Origin: Chloroflexota bacterium
GTDB taxonomy: Bacteria; Chloroflexota; Dormibacteria; Dormibacterales; Dormibacteraceae
Reading direction: 5' to 3'
DNA: 50,279 bases
NCBI GenBank assembly: GCA_005879985.1
Contig: VBIA01000125.1
Span: 10,861 to 61,139 of the forward strand
A program made the translations under genes and the position numbers. How positions within the stretch are numbered: position 1 is the stretch's first letter; each line of letters begins with the position of its first letter. A model generated the notes under the pieces. The model did no database searches. It saw nothing but the letters and a program-made list of their open reading frames with translations, and had not been told where the DNA came from. Positions 8,449-16,125 of the stretch are shown here, in pieces.

Positions 8449-9226
8449 GCACAAACTCTCGAATGGCATCGAGCAACTGCCCGGGCGTCTCGATTTGAGG
8501 AAGATGCCCCGTCTTCTCGAGTAGTTGGAACCTGGCTCCGGGAATCGCGGCAGCGAGCGCTCGGCCGTAGTCGGGGTTGGCGATGCGATCCGCGTCGCCC
8601 CAGAGAACCAGCGCCGGCTTCGTCACGCGGAGAAGCCGGAGCGCCAGGCTCGGGTCGTTCATCGAGGCGCCGGCGTACACGGTGAGGGTCGCGCGATTTC
8701 CGGCCATCGCCTGGAGCGCCTCCGGCGGCAGCTTTGTCGGGTCGATCCCGAATTTGTCGGGTTCGTGGTAGCTGTGCTCCGCGACCTGTCGCGGAGTGAG
8801 CGAGAAGAAGTCGACCACCGGGTTGCCGGGAACCTCGATGCCGACCGCGTCGACGAGGATGAAAGCGCTGGCGCGCGCGCTCTTGAGCAGCGCCATCTCG
8901 GCCGCGATCCATCCGCCGATGGAGTTCCCCACAACCGTTACGTCCGGCAGCTCGAGCGCGTCGATCAGGGCCGCATACAGCTCGGCGAGACCGCGAACGG
9001 AGTTCAGCCAGTCGGGTCTAGCTGTGCCCGCGAACCCGGGATGTGTCGGCGTGATCACGCGCGCGGGCTGGGCGGCAAGCATGTCAGCGAAGGCGCTCAT
9101 CGTCAGCGGCCCACCGCCGCCGTGCAGGAGGAGGAACGGCGGTCCCTCGCCGCGCTCCGCGACCGTGACCTCGACCCTGCCGAGGTTCGCCACCGGGATG
9201 TCGTACTTGCGAGTCATCGGGTCCAT
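8420..9226 (-). CDS. alpha/beta hydrolase
   Basis: The 268-residue protein has an oxyanion HGGGG loop (LLLHGGGGPL), the nucleophile elbow VVGNSIGGW (Ser near 103), the acid segment LVLWGDADRI and the catalytic His in EKTGHLPQIE, so the triad is complete. It most resembles C-C hydrolase/esterase-type members. It is the first gene of the five-gene minus-strand operon and diverges from the MarR gene. A minus-strand TACAAT at 9239-9234 lies only 7 nt before the ATG, with TTGCGT 17 nt further upstream, so the transcript may be leaderless. Confidence 0.84.
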   Translation of the reverse strand: MDPMTRKYDIPVANLGRVEVTVAERGEGPPFLLLHGGGGPLTMSAFADMLAAQPARVITPTHPGFAGTARPDWLNSVRGLAELYAALIDALELPDVTVVGNSIGGWIAAEMALLKSARASAFILVDAVGIEVPGNPVVDFFSLTPRQVAEHSYHEPDKFGIDPTKLPPEALQAMAGNRATLTVYAGASMNDPSLALRLLRVTKPALVLWGDADRIANPDYGRALAAAIPGARFQLLEKTGHLPQIETPGQLLDAIREFVHDGASARPA

Positions 9227-9234
9227 ATCAGGAA

Positions 9235-9262
9235 TTGTATATCAATACTTTTAGATACGCAA
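9235..9262. promoter_or_regulatory. imperfect inverted repeat over the divergent promoter; likely MarR operator
   Basis: Arms TTGTATATC and GATACGCAA (7 of 9 positions complementary, 10-nt spacer) lie between the hydrolase start and the MarR gene in an AT-rich island. The repeat covers a minus-strand TTGCGT-17-TACAAT promoter. Its size and placement fit a MarR dimer site that regulates both the operon and the regulator itself; the assignment is inferred. Confidence 0.5.
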
Positions 9263-9288
9263 GCTTAGATGTCGGCTATCCTGACGCC

Positions 9289-9726
9289 GTGCCGACAAGC
9301 CTCCAGGACCTTGGTCGGGCCGTCAAGCAGCTGCAGTACCGGCATCACAGAGGCATGGACAGCCGGCTGCGAGCGGCAGGAACCTCGCTTCCCCAGTGGG
9401 ATGCCCTTCGAGCGATCTCACGACGGCCGAGCTCCTCGGCGCACGCCCTTGCGGAGATGACCTTCCAGACCGACCAGTCCTTCGGCGCCCTGGCCAACCG
9501 GCTGGTCGGAAGAGGTCTGATCGAACGCGTCGCGGGGCCGGGGCGCGCCATCCGGCACCGGCTCACCGCTAAAGGCGAGGCGACCCTGCGGAAGGGCTAC
9601 CAGGTGATCGACGAGGTGTTCGAGTCATCCTTTGCGCCCCTGACCGGGCGCCAGCGGGAAGAGCTCTACTCGCTGATCAGCCGGGTCCTCACCGAAGGAG
9701 ATCCCCCACAGCGGGTCGGGCTGTGA
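9289..9726 (+). CDS. MarR-family transcriptional regulator
   Basis: About 145 residues form a winged-helix regulator: an N-terminal dimer helix (LQDLGRAVKQLQYRHHRGM), a DNA-binding helix pair around LAEMTFQTDQSFGALANRL, and a wing GLIERVAGPGRAIRHRLT followed by C-terminal helices. The open frame begins at 9235, but GTG 9289 (VPTSLQDL) gives a normal MarR start; the upstream codons fall in the AT-rich operator region. Divergence from the hydrolase-PPOX-AKR-LLM-HAD operon suggests it represses that operon until a ligand, perhaps an operon substrate, binds. Confidence 0.82.
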   Translation: MPTSLQDLGRAVKQLQYRHHRGMDSRLRAAGTSLPQWDALRAISRRPSSSAHALAEMTFQTDQSFGALANRLVGRGLIERVAGPGRAIRHRLTAKGEATLRKGYQVIDEVFESSFAPLTGRQREELYSLISRVLTEGDPPQRVGL

Positions 9727-9792
9727 GCCTTCGCCCGCGTGCGGGACCAAAACTCACAACTGAATCCAAGGTGATTCTGAGGTTCGGCTGAC

Positions 9793-10128
9793 ATGATCAC
9801 TGTCATGAAGAGGAAACCTGCCCTGACGCTTGCGGTTGTGATCGGCGCCGCCTTGGTGCTGGGCGTCCTGCTCGGCGTTACGGCGCTGGCGAACGGCGGT
9901 TACGCATCGGCCAACGGCACCTTTCTCGCCGCGGCCTCTCCGTCACCCTCGCCACGATCCAACGAGACGGCCGCGCACGAGCAGAACGAGACAGCGGCGC
10001 AGGAGGCCGCCGAGAACAACGGCACGTTCCACCCGGGAGGTGCGGGCGGCCACCACGGTCCCTCCAACGAGACGCCGGCCCACGAGGCGACGGAGTCCGC
10101 GGCCCAGGAGGCGGCTGAGCAGACCTAG
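9793..10128 (+). CDS. small secreted or membrane-anchored protein with NETAAHE/NETAAQE repeats
   Basis: The 111-residue protein has a positively charged start (MKRKPA) and a 20-residue hydrophobic segment (LTLAVVIGAALVLGVLLGV), so it is an N-terminal anchor or signal peptide. An Ala/Ser/Pro stretch and a low-complexity acidic tail follow, in which NETAAHEQ, NETAAQEA and NETPAHEA recur. GAGG sits 9 nt before ATG 9793; ATG 9805 is an alternative. Its stop shares a CTAG with the stop of the opposite gene. I recognise no family; an exported repeat protein at the envelope is the most that can be said. Confidence 0.65.
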   Translation: MITVMKRKPALTLAVVIGAALVLGVLLGVTALANGGYASANGTFLAAASPSPSPRSNETAAHEQNETAAQEAAENNGTFHPGGAGGHHGPSNETPAHEATESAAQEAAEQT

Positions 10129-11444
10129 CTGAACACCGGCACGTTCACGCGGTGCCAGGTGGCTCCGGCATCGGACGTGGAGAGGATGCCGTTCACGTTC
10201 TGGTCGCCGGTCACGTCGAGCGCGTAGCCGTGCGTGGCGTCCTTGAATGTCATCTCCAGGATGCGCCAGGTCTGATGGGTGACGGTCCAGCTGATCCCCC
10301 CATCCGCGGTGCGCGCGACGGCGGGGCCGGTTTGCACGTTATCGCCGCCGGTCAGCGACTGGCTGGTCAGCCAGAGGTGCTGCGAGTCCAGGATCGTGAT
10401 CGAGAGGATGTCACCGACCGGCGCGAAGCCCACAGGAGCGGGCCGGCCCGCCTGACTCCATGTGGCGCCGCCGTCATGCGTCACATAGAAGTACAGCTGG
10501 TTGGCGGTGGCATTGTCCGGGCCGTTGACGTCGCGAAAAGCGATCGGCAGGATGCCGTCCTGGCCGTTGAAGACGGGTTGCGAGTATGTGAGCGTTGTGC
10601 CTGCCAACCGATGCATTCCGCCCACCGGCTTCCAGGTGTGGCCTCCATCATCGCTCGTGAAAAGCAGTCCGTCCCCGAGGTACCACCCGCGTTGCGGGTC
10701 GCTGAAGGTCACGTGGTACATGCCGACGCCGTAGACCCAGCTCATCGGCGCCGACTGCGGCAGCCCGCCGACCAGCTTCCAGCTCTTGCCTCCATCGCTC
10801 GAGGAGTAGAGGACGTCCGAGCCCAGTCCCGTCGCCGGAGAGCCGGCATCGATCCAGCCGTGCAGCGCGTCGAGGAAGAAGACACCGCTGACTGGGAAGC
10901 CCGGATCCGGCAGCTGTGTCCACGTCGCCCCGCCATCCCAAGTGCGGTAGAGCGAGACGTGTTGGCTTGCCGGCCGGCATCCGGTGGACGTGCAGTCAGT
11001 GAGGTCCATCTCGATCGACCAGATGAAGCCGTTCTTGCCGAACATCTCCATCCCGTCGTACACGCCCATGAAGTGAAGTCGGTCGGCCCAAGTGCGGCCG
11101 CCGTCCGGCGACTGAAGCAGCACATTGCTGCCGCGCCGCTGCACGATGAAGAGAGAGTCGGGAGTCACGGCGGCCAGCGAGTACGCGAGCGGCTCCGTGC
11201 CTGGGTTGGACCCCGGGATCGTGATGCCCAGCCGGTTCAGCACCGTTGGCGCGATCAGCGCCACGACCACGAGCGCCGCCAGGCCGGCGGCGAACGCCGC
11301 GGCGACCCGCGGCTTCGACACGGTGCGCGGTCGCGGCTCGTGCCACGGAATGGCCGCGACCACCCGATCCTCGAGGCCCGGACTCGGCTCATAGACATCG
11401 GCGAAGGCGTCGCGGACTTCGACGGTCAGGCGCTCTTCGTTCAT
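10125..11444 (-). CDS. membrane protein with short cytoplasmic N-terminus and extracellular Asp-box (BNR/Ycf48-like) repeats; putative sensor partner of the sigma factor
   Basis: The 439-residue protein has ~45 cytoplasmic residues (VRDAFADVYEPSPGLEDRVV), one transmembrane helix (about 46-68) and an exterior domain with seven Asp-box-type motifs: SPDGGRTW, TWDGGATW, SSDGGKSW, SDDGGHTW, THDGGATW, TADGGISW, SDAGATWH. Asp-boxes mark sialidase/Ycf48-like beta-propellers. Its ATG overlaps the TGA of the upstream ECF sigma gene (11441-11444), the usual position of an anti-sigma factor. No HxxxCxxC zinc finger is visible in the N-terminus, so anti-sigma activity is inferred from context, and the N-terminal tail may be a different sigma-binding module. 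Confidence 0.75.
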   Translation of the reverse strand: MNEERLTVEVRDAFADVYEPSPGLEDRVVAAIPWHEPRPRTVSKPRVAAAFAAGLAALVVVALIAPTVLNRLGITIPGSNPGTEPLAYSLAAVTPDSLFIVQRRGSNVLLQSPDGGRTWADRLHFMGVYDGMEMFGKNGFIWSIEMDLTDCTSTGCRPASQHVSLYRTWDGGATWTQLPDPGFPVSGVFFLDALHGWIDAGSPATGLGSDVLYSSSDGGKSWKLVGGLPQSAPMSWVYGVGMYHVTFSDPQRGWYLGDGLLFTSDDGGHTWKPVGGMHRLAGTTLTYSQPVFNGQDGILPIAFRDVNGPDNATANQLYFYVTHDGGATWSQAGRPAPVGFAPVGDILSITILDSQHLWLTSQSLTGGDNVQTGPAVARTADGGISWTVTHQTWRILEMTFKDATHGYALDVTGDQNVNGILSTSDAGATWHRVNVPVFS

Positions 11445-11968
11445 GTAGTCACCTCTGCGGCCAAGAGCTCGGAGCGCAGTCGTCGGGTGACGCGGTGCAG
11501 CCGCGACTTAACCGCGCCCACGCGGATGCCGAGGACCTGCGCCGTCTCGCTCGCGGGCAGGTCGAGAACGAAGTAGAGGTGGATGAGGAGGCGGTCGTTG
11601 TACGGAAGTCGCTCGATCTGCCGCCGCAGGTCGATGCCCGTCGCCACATCGTGCCGTCCTTGCGCCGCGCGTTCGGCCGGCTCGGGGAAGCGCAGCACCG
11701 ACCACCAGCGCTCCCGCCTCGCCATCCGGCACTCGTTGGCGACGATCGCAAGAAACCAGGGCCGAGCCGTGCCCAGCTCGGGCCGGATGCGGTGGCGGTG
11801 GCGCCATCCCTTGAGCGCCATCTCCTGCACCGCGTCCTCGGCGGCTCCACGCTCGCCGAGCATCGCCAGGGCCAGCCGGAAGGCAGGTTGAATCACGGGT
11901 CGCAGGACCTCCTCGAACGCATGGCGGTCGCCCTGCCGAGCCCGGCTCAGCAGGTCGATCTCATTCAT
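11441..11968 (-). CDS. ECF-type RNA polymerase sigma factor
   Basis: About 175 residues carry the sigma2 region (LSRARQGDRHAFEEVLR, then GAAEDAVQEMALKGWRH) and sigma4 (IERLPYNDRLLIHLYFVLDL, ETAQVLGIRVGAVKSRLHRV), joined by a short linker with ARPWFLAIVANECRMARR. It directs RNA polymerase to a dedicated promoter set. ATG 11968 (MNEIDLL) is preferred to GTG 11986. The downstream gene, overlapping by 4 nt, encodes a membrane protein with an external Asp-box domain, so signal reception outside the cell is plausible. The stretch 11969-12075 is the divergent promoter region toward the hydrolase; no clear ECF site was found. Confidence 0.83.
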   Translation of the reverse strand: MNEIDLLSRARQGDRHAFEEVLRPVIQPAFRLALAMLGERGAAEDAVQEMALKGWRHRHRIRPELGTARPWFLAIVANECRMARRERWWSVLRFPEPAERAAQGRHDVATGIDLRRQIERLPYNDRLLIHLYFVLDLPASETAQVLGIRVGAVKSRLHRVTRRLRSELLAAEVTT

Positions 11969-12075
11969 GTTTCCCGTCAAATGCACGAGAGGCCATCAAA
12001 GTTTCGTGGGATCGATGAGTTTGGGGCTGCCGACGGGTCTAAACACGTAGAAATCCAACTCGGAGGTCACGCAAT

Positions 12076-12921
12076 ATGGCAACCACGACGACTTACACCA
12101 AGGAGACGCTCGAAGTCCCCGGCGCAACCCTGTACTACGAGGTCCGCGGCAGCGGCCCCGTGCTTCTCATGATGCCTGGCGGCCCGGCCGACGCGACCAC
12201 GTTCCGCCGGATCGAGAACGATCTGGCAAAGCGATTCACGGTTGTGACGTACGACCCGCGCACCTACTCGCACAGCGTCCAGAAGGAGCCCGTCGAGGAC
12301 TCACAGATGGTGCAGGTGTTCGCGGACGACGTGCACCGGCTGCTCAAGAAGGTCGCCGGCGACGACAAGTCGTGCATCTTCGCGAGCAGTGGCGGCGCCA
12401 CGATCGCACTGGACCTGATCGCCAAGCACGCCGAGCAGATCGACACCGTGATCCTGCACGAGCCGCCGTCGCCCTCGCTGTTGCCAAACAAGGCGGAGGC
12501 GCGAGCGGGCTTCGATGACGTCTGCGACACCTGCGAGAAGGAAGGCCTGTTCCCGGCCATGCAGAAGTTCATGGTCCTCGTCGGCGTGCAGGGCGGCCCG
12601 CCGCAGGCCGACCACGAGCCGACGCCGGAGGAGAAGGAGCAGCAGGCCCTGATGATGGGCAACATGAGCTACTTCTTCGGCCGCTACATCCGCAATATCG
12701 GGCGCTACGAGCCCGACCTCGACGCCGTCGCCCAGGCGCCTTGCCGGGTGATCGGGGCGATCGGCGCGGAGTCGAACGACAGCCAGCTCGCGTGCGCGGG
12801 CGGCAAGCGGGTGGCCCAGATCGCCGGCGGTGAGCCTGTCGTTTTCCCGGGTGACCACGGCGGCTTCGACGGCAAGCCGAAGGAGTTCGCGGCGAAGCTG
12901 ATCGATGTGCTGGGGAAATAG
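12076..12921 (+). CDS. alpha/beta hydrolase
   Basis: The 281-residue protein has VLLMMPGGPADATTF as the oxyanion loop, Ser in CIFASSGGATIALD as the nucleophile elbow, and the catalytic His in FPGDHGGFDGKP. GGAGGT lies a good distance before ATG 12076. It belongs to a branch often found beside sigma or TetR regulators, with esterase or haloperoxidase-like activity; the substrate is unknown. The ECF sigma gene starts only 20 nt after its stop, so the two are probably co-transcribed, and the sigma factor may control this gene. Confidence 0.82.
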   Translation: MATTTTYTKETLEVPGATLYYEVRGSGPVLLMMPGGPADATTFRRIENDLAKRFTVVTYDPRTYSHSVQKEPVEDSQMVQVFADDVHRLLKKVAGDDKSCIFASSGGATIALDLIAKHAEQIDTVILHEPPSPSLLPNKAEARAGFDDVCDTCEKEGLFPAMQKFMVLVGVQGGPPQADHEPTPEEKEQQALMMGNMSYFFGRYIRNIGRYEPDLDAVAQAPCRVIGAIGAESNDSQLACAGGKRVAQIAGGEPVVFPGDHGGFDGKPKEFAAKLIDVLGK

Positions 12922-12941
12922 CCGCGGTTAAAATCGATCTC

Positions 12942-13922
12942 GTGGGGGAAACAGCGGTTTCAACCGCGACCGATCTCGGCGAGCTCGAGCAATACCGGTC
13001 GCAGCTGACCTCGTACTGCTACCGGATGCTCGGCTCGCCGTTCGATGCTGAGGATGCCGTGCAGGACGCGCTCGTCCGCGCATGGCGCAGCCGCGATCGC
13101 TTCGAGGGTCGCGCGGCGCTTCGTTCGTGGCTCTACCGGATCGCGACCAATGTTTGCCTGGACATGATCAAGAGCCGGCAGCGCCGCATCCGCCCGATGG
13201 AGCTCGGCCCCGCGCAGGAACCGGTCGAGAAGAACCTCAACGTCAGGCCGGAGGCCACCTGGCTCGAGCCGATCCCTATCCAGCTCGTGGCCCCGGATCC
13301 CGACCCCGCTGACGTGGCGGTGGAGAAGGAATCCATCCGCCTGGCGCTCGTGGCGGCCTTGCAGCACCTGCCGGCTAAGCAGCGCGCGGTACTCATCCTG
13401 CGCGAGGTGCTGCGCTGGGAGGCGTCTGAGGTCGCGCAGCTGCTGGACACGACGGTGCAGTCGGTAAACAGCGCGCTCCAGCGGGCTCGCGCCACGCTGG
13501 CGAAGAGCAACCTGAGCACGGCGGACCCTGCGCCGCGCCTCAGTGACTCCGACACGGCAATGCTCGAGCGCTATGTTTCGGCGTTCGAGCGCTACGACCT
13601 GTCGGCGCTCACGGCCCTCATCCGCGAGGACGCCACCCAGTCGATGCCGCCATTCGACATGTGGCTCAGCGGACGCGACGACATCATGACCTGGTGGTTC
13701 GGGCCCGGTATCGGCTGCAAGGGCTCGCGCATGCTGCCGGCGATCAGCGCCAACGGCATGCCAACGTTCGGCCAGTACAAGATCGACCCGGAAGGCGGCT
13801 ACACGCCGTGGGCGCTCCAGGTCCTGGAGCTGAAGGACGGGAAGATCGGGGAGTTCACGTTCTTCCTGGACACCGCACGGCTCTTTCCGCTATTCGGGCT
13901 GCCGCTGCACCTCGACTCTTAG
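12942..13922 (+). CDS. ECF sigma factor with C-terminal SnoaL-like domain (SigG/SigX5-type)
   Basis: The 326-residue protein has sigma2 (SYCYRMLGSPFDAEDAVQDA and RSWLYRIATNVCLDMIKSR), sigma4 (LQHLPAKQRAVLILREVL, then TTVQSVNSALQRARATL), and from ~200 a SnoaL-like extension (LSALTALIREDATQSMPPFD, then DDIMTWWFGPG). Sigma factors of this SnoaL-tailed class lack a classical anti-sigma factor, and the C-terminal domain is thought to modulate activity. The start is GTG 12942 with no strong Shine-Dalgarno, consistent with coupling to the hydrolase 20 nt upstream. The 3' end overlaps the opposite STAS gene by 33 nt. Confidence 0.85.
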   Translation: MGETAVSTATDLGELEQYRSQLTSYCYRMLGSPFDAEDAVQDALVRAWRSRDRFEGRAALRSWLYRIATNVCLDMIKSRQRRIRPMELGPAQEPVEKNLNVRPEATWLEPIPIQLVAPDPDPADVAVEKESIRLALVAALQHLPAKQRAVLILREVLRWEASEVAQLLDTTVQSVNSALQRARATLAKSNLSTADPAPRLSDSDTAMLERYVSAFERYDLSALTALIREDATQSMPPFDMWLSGRDDIMTWWFGPGIGCKGSRMLPAISANGMPTFGQYKIDPEGGYTPWALQVLELKDGKIGEFTFFLDTARLFPLFGLPLHLDS

Positions 13923-14135
13923 GGTTTCCGACAGCCCGCAGAGCTCGATCAGCTCGCACAGCGCTGGGCTGGCGTTCTCGATCGACAGATCACCGCCGCG
14001 CTCGATGGCGGCCAGCTGGAGATACGCCATGCACTCGATGGTTCCGGCGTCGGGCTCGGGTGCCGAGGCGCAGTCCAGGTTGATCTTTCCGATCTTCATC
14101 TGAAGCTTCAGACCGCCGCCGTCCACGAAATTCAT
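13890..14135 (-). CDS. small STAS-domain protein (anti-sigma antagonist-like)
   Basis: The 81-residue protein has a core CMAYLQLAAIERGGDLSIEN followed by SPALCELIELCGLSETL that matches the C-terminal half of MlaB/SpoIIAA-like STAS domains, where a helix-strand-helix unit follows a conserved acidic position. The first 30 residues (KINLDCASAPEPDAGTIE) would supply the first strands, with the phospho-acceptor position occupied by Asp/Ala rather than Ser. It overlaps the 3' end of the sigma gene tail-to-tail and diverges from the MFS gene. A role in sigma regulation is inferred from family and position only. Confidence 0.68.
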   Translation of the reverse strand: MNFVDGGGLKLQMKIGKINLDCASAPEPDAGTIECMAYLQLAAIERGGDLSIENASPALCELIELCGLSETLRVEVQRQPE

Positions 14136-14153
14136 CGGCCGACCGATGAGTTG

Positions 14154-14171
14154 TGACTTGCATGCAAGTCA
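14154..14171. promoter_or_regulatory. perfect 18-bp palindrome TGACTTGCATGCAAGTCA before the MFS gene
   Basis: Every base of TGACTTGCATGCAAGTCA is self-complementary. It lies between the divergent STAS (start 14135) and MFS (start 14180) genes, 8 nt before the MFS ATG, where a bound dimeric repressor would block transcription or translation initiation. No regulator gene is adjacent, so the protein is unidentified. Confidence 0.6.
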
Positions 14172-14179
14172 TAAGGGGC

Positions 14180-15622
14180 ATGAAGACGAACACGCGCTGG
14201 CCGTCGCTGATCGTGCTCTGCATCGGGTTTCTGCTGATCGTCGTGGACATGACCATCGTCAACGTTGCGCTGCCATCAATCCAGCGCGACCTCCAGTTCA
14301 CGCAGGCGGGCCTGGCGTGGGTCGTCAACGCTTACCTGATCGCCTTCGGCGGCCTGCTCCTGCTGGCCGGCCGGCTTGGCGACCTTTTCGGGCGCAAGCG
14401 CACGTTCCTCATCGGACTCGGCATCTTCGTCGGAGCTTCGGTGCTGTGCGGCCTGTCCTTCAACCAGCCGATGCTGATCGCGGCCCGGTTCGTGCAGGGC
14501 ATCGGCGGGGCGGTCAGCTCAGCCGTGATCCTGGCCATGATCGTCACGCTGTTCCCTGAGCCCGACGAGCAGGCCAAGGCCTTCGGAGTGTTCAGCTTCG
14601 TTGCCTCCGCGGGCGCGGCCATCGGCCTTCTCGCCGGCGGTCTCATCACCCAGGCCGTGAGCTGGCACTGGATCTTCTTCGTCAACGTGCCCATCGGCGC
14701 GGTCACGGCTGTGGCGGCGGCGCGACTGCTCGCAAATGACCGCGGTCTCGGCGTGAGCCGCGGAGCCGACGTGCTCGGCGCACTTCTCGTCACCGGCTCG
14801 CTCATGCTCGCCGTCTACACCATCGCGGAGTCGTCGGTGTACGGACTCGCCTCCACGCACACGCTGGTCACCGGATCGATATCGCTCGTCCTGCTGGCCG
14901 CGTTCATCGCGCGCCAGGCGATGGCGAGCAACCCGATCCTGCCGCTGCGGCTGTTTGCGTCGCGCAAGCTCGCGGCTTCGAACGCGGTGCAGGCGCTCAT
15001 GTCGTCCGCCTTCTTCGGATTCTTCTTCCTCGGCTCGCTCGACCTCCAGCGCGTGCTTGGCTACGGCCCGATGGCGATCGGCCTGGCGTTCCTGCCGGTG
15101 GCCGCGGTCATGGCCGCCTTCTCGATCCGCTTCTCGGCACAGCTAATCGGCCGGTTCGGGCCGGTAGCGGTGCTCGCGGCCGGCCAGGGCGTGGCCGCCG
15201 TCTCGCTCGCGATGCTGGCGCTCGGACCGACCGACGCGAATTACGCGATCCACTTCATGTTCCCGCTGGCGCTGCTCGGGCTGGGCGGCGGTCTGTCGTT
15301 CCCCGCGCTGACGATCATCGCGATGTCAGGAGTCTCGCCGGCCGACGCGGGCATGGCCTCCGGCGTGTTGAACACGACCGGACAGGTTGGAGGAGCCCTC
15401 GGGCTCGCCGTGCTGGCCACGCTCGCAGGCTGGCGGACACTGAGCCTCGCCGGCGACGGCGCCGCAACCGCGGCGGCGCTGGCCGGCGGATATCACCTCG
15501 CCTGGCTTGCCGGGGCTGGCGCTGTCATCGCCACGCTTGCGCTGGTGGTGACGGTGCTGCGCGTCAAGCAGCCGGCCGCGGTGGAGATGCCGAACGCCGA
15601 GTGCTGCGAGGCCGCCGCCTAG
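14180..15622 (+). CDS. MFS drug/proton antiporter, DHA2 (EmrB/QacA) type, 14 TM
   Basis: The ~480-residue membrane protein opens with LIVLCIGFLLIVVDMTIVNV, the DHA2 motif D1 region, and has motif A GRLGDLFGRKR between TM2 and TM3 and motif C-like glycine-rich helices (GAAIGLLAGGLITQ). About 14 hydrophobic segments are recognisable. Such proteins export drugs or other amphiphiles with proton antiport. ATG 14180 is preferred; earlier in-frame starts (14153 GTG, 14162 ATG) would translate through the 18-bp palindrome. The AAGGGG just before the ATG is too close to be an ideal Shine-Dalgarno. The palindrome suggests ligand-responsive repression. Confidence 0.87.
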   Translation: MKTNTRWPSLIVLCIGFLLIVVDMTIVNVALPSIQRDLQFTQAGLAWVVNAYLIAFGGLLLLAGRLGDLFGRKRTFLIGLGIFVGASVLCGLSFNQPMLIAARFVQGIGGAVSSAVILAMIVTLFPEPDEQAKAFGVFSFVASAGAAIGLLAGGLITQAVSWHWIFFVNVPIGAVTAVAAARLLANDRGLGVSRGADVLGALLVTGSLMLAVYTIAESSVYGLASTHTLVTGSISLVLLAAFIARQAMASNPILPLRLFASRKLAASNAVQALMSSAFFGFFFLGSLDLQRVLGYGPMAIGLAFLPVAAVMAAFSIRFSAQLIGRFGPVAVLAAGQGVAAVSLAMLALGPTDANYAIHFMFPLALLGLGGGLSFPALTIIAMSGVSPADAGMASGVLNTTGQVGGALGLAVLATLAGWRTLSLAGDGAATAAALAGGYHLAWLAGAGAVIATLALVVTVLRVKQPAAVEMPNAECCEAAA

Positions 15623-15652
15623 GGCGAAGCCGGCGCCTAACATGGCGTCACC

Positions 15653-16125
15653 TTGGCGCCGGCAGCATTCCTCTTCTCGATCGCGGGCTTGAGCGTTTCG
15701 CTCGCGGGTTTTCCGGTCTGGTCGCTGCGTTTCGGCGCGGCAGCGAATGGAAGCCCATCGATTCGTACCGGCTGCGCCAGATTCCGGAGATGGGCCTCGC
15801 CACTGCGGGCCTTGTGCTCATCACCATCCCAGTCGCCGATACCACGCACAACCCGATCGCGACTGTTCAGATCGTCAGCGGCCTCGCCCTGCTGTTCACA
15901 GTCGCGCACATCGCCGCGCTCGCGATACGCAGCAGGGATCGCGGGATCGTGTTGCCGCCCGCGTCGGTCGGCGTTGCTACTGTGATCGACCTTGTCGTCA
16001 TCGGCGCCGGTGCAGCCAGCCTCGCCCTCGGCTCAGCGACGACCTTCGAGTGGTTGCTTCTCGCGCTGCTGGCCCGGCCGATGCTCGCGGTCGTGCTCGT
16101 CCTGACCGAGCTGCCTTCAGCCTAG
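15653..16125 (+). pseudogene. small multi-TM hypothetical protein broken by a one-base frameshift
   Basis: Two frames each hold part of one protein. The first (TTG 15653 on) reads AAFLFSIAGLSVSLAGF; the second reads SGLVAAFRRGSEWKPIDSYR and continues through three further hydrophobic segments to TAG 16125. They meet at a TTTT run (15709-15712). Adding one T would join LAGF to SGLVAAFRRG in one frame. This is either a genuine frameshift or a homopolymer sequencing error. The restored product would be ~157 residues with about four membrane helices; no function is recognised. It follows the MFS gene by 30 nt. Its stop shares CTAG with the opposing gene. Confidence 0.6.
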
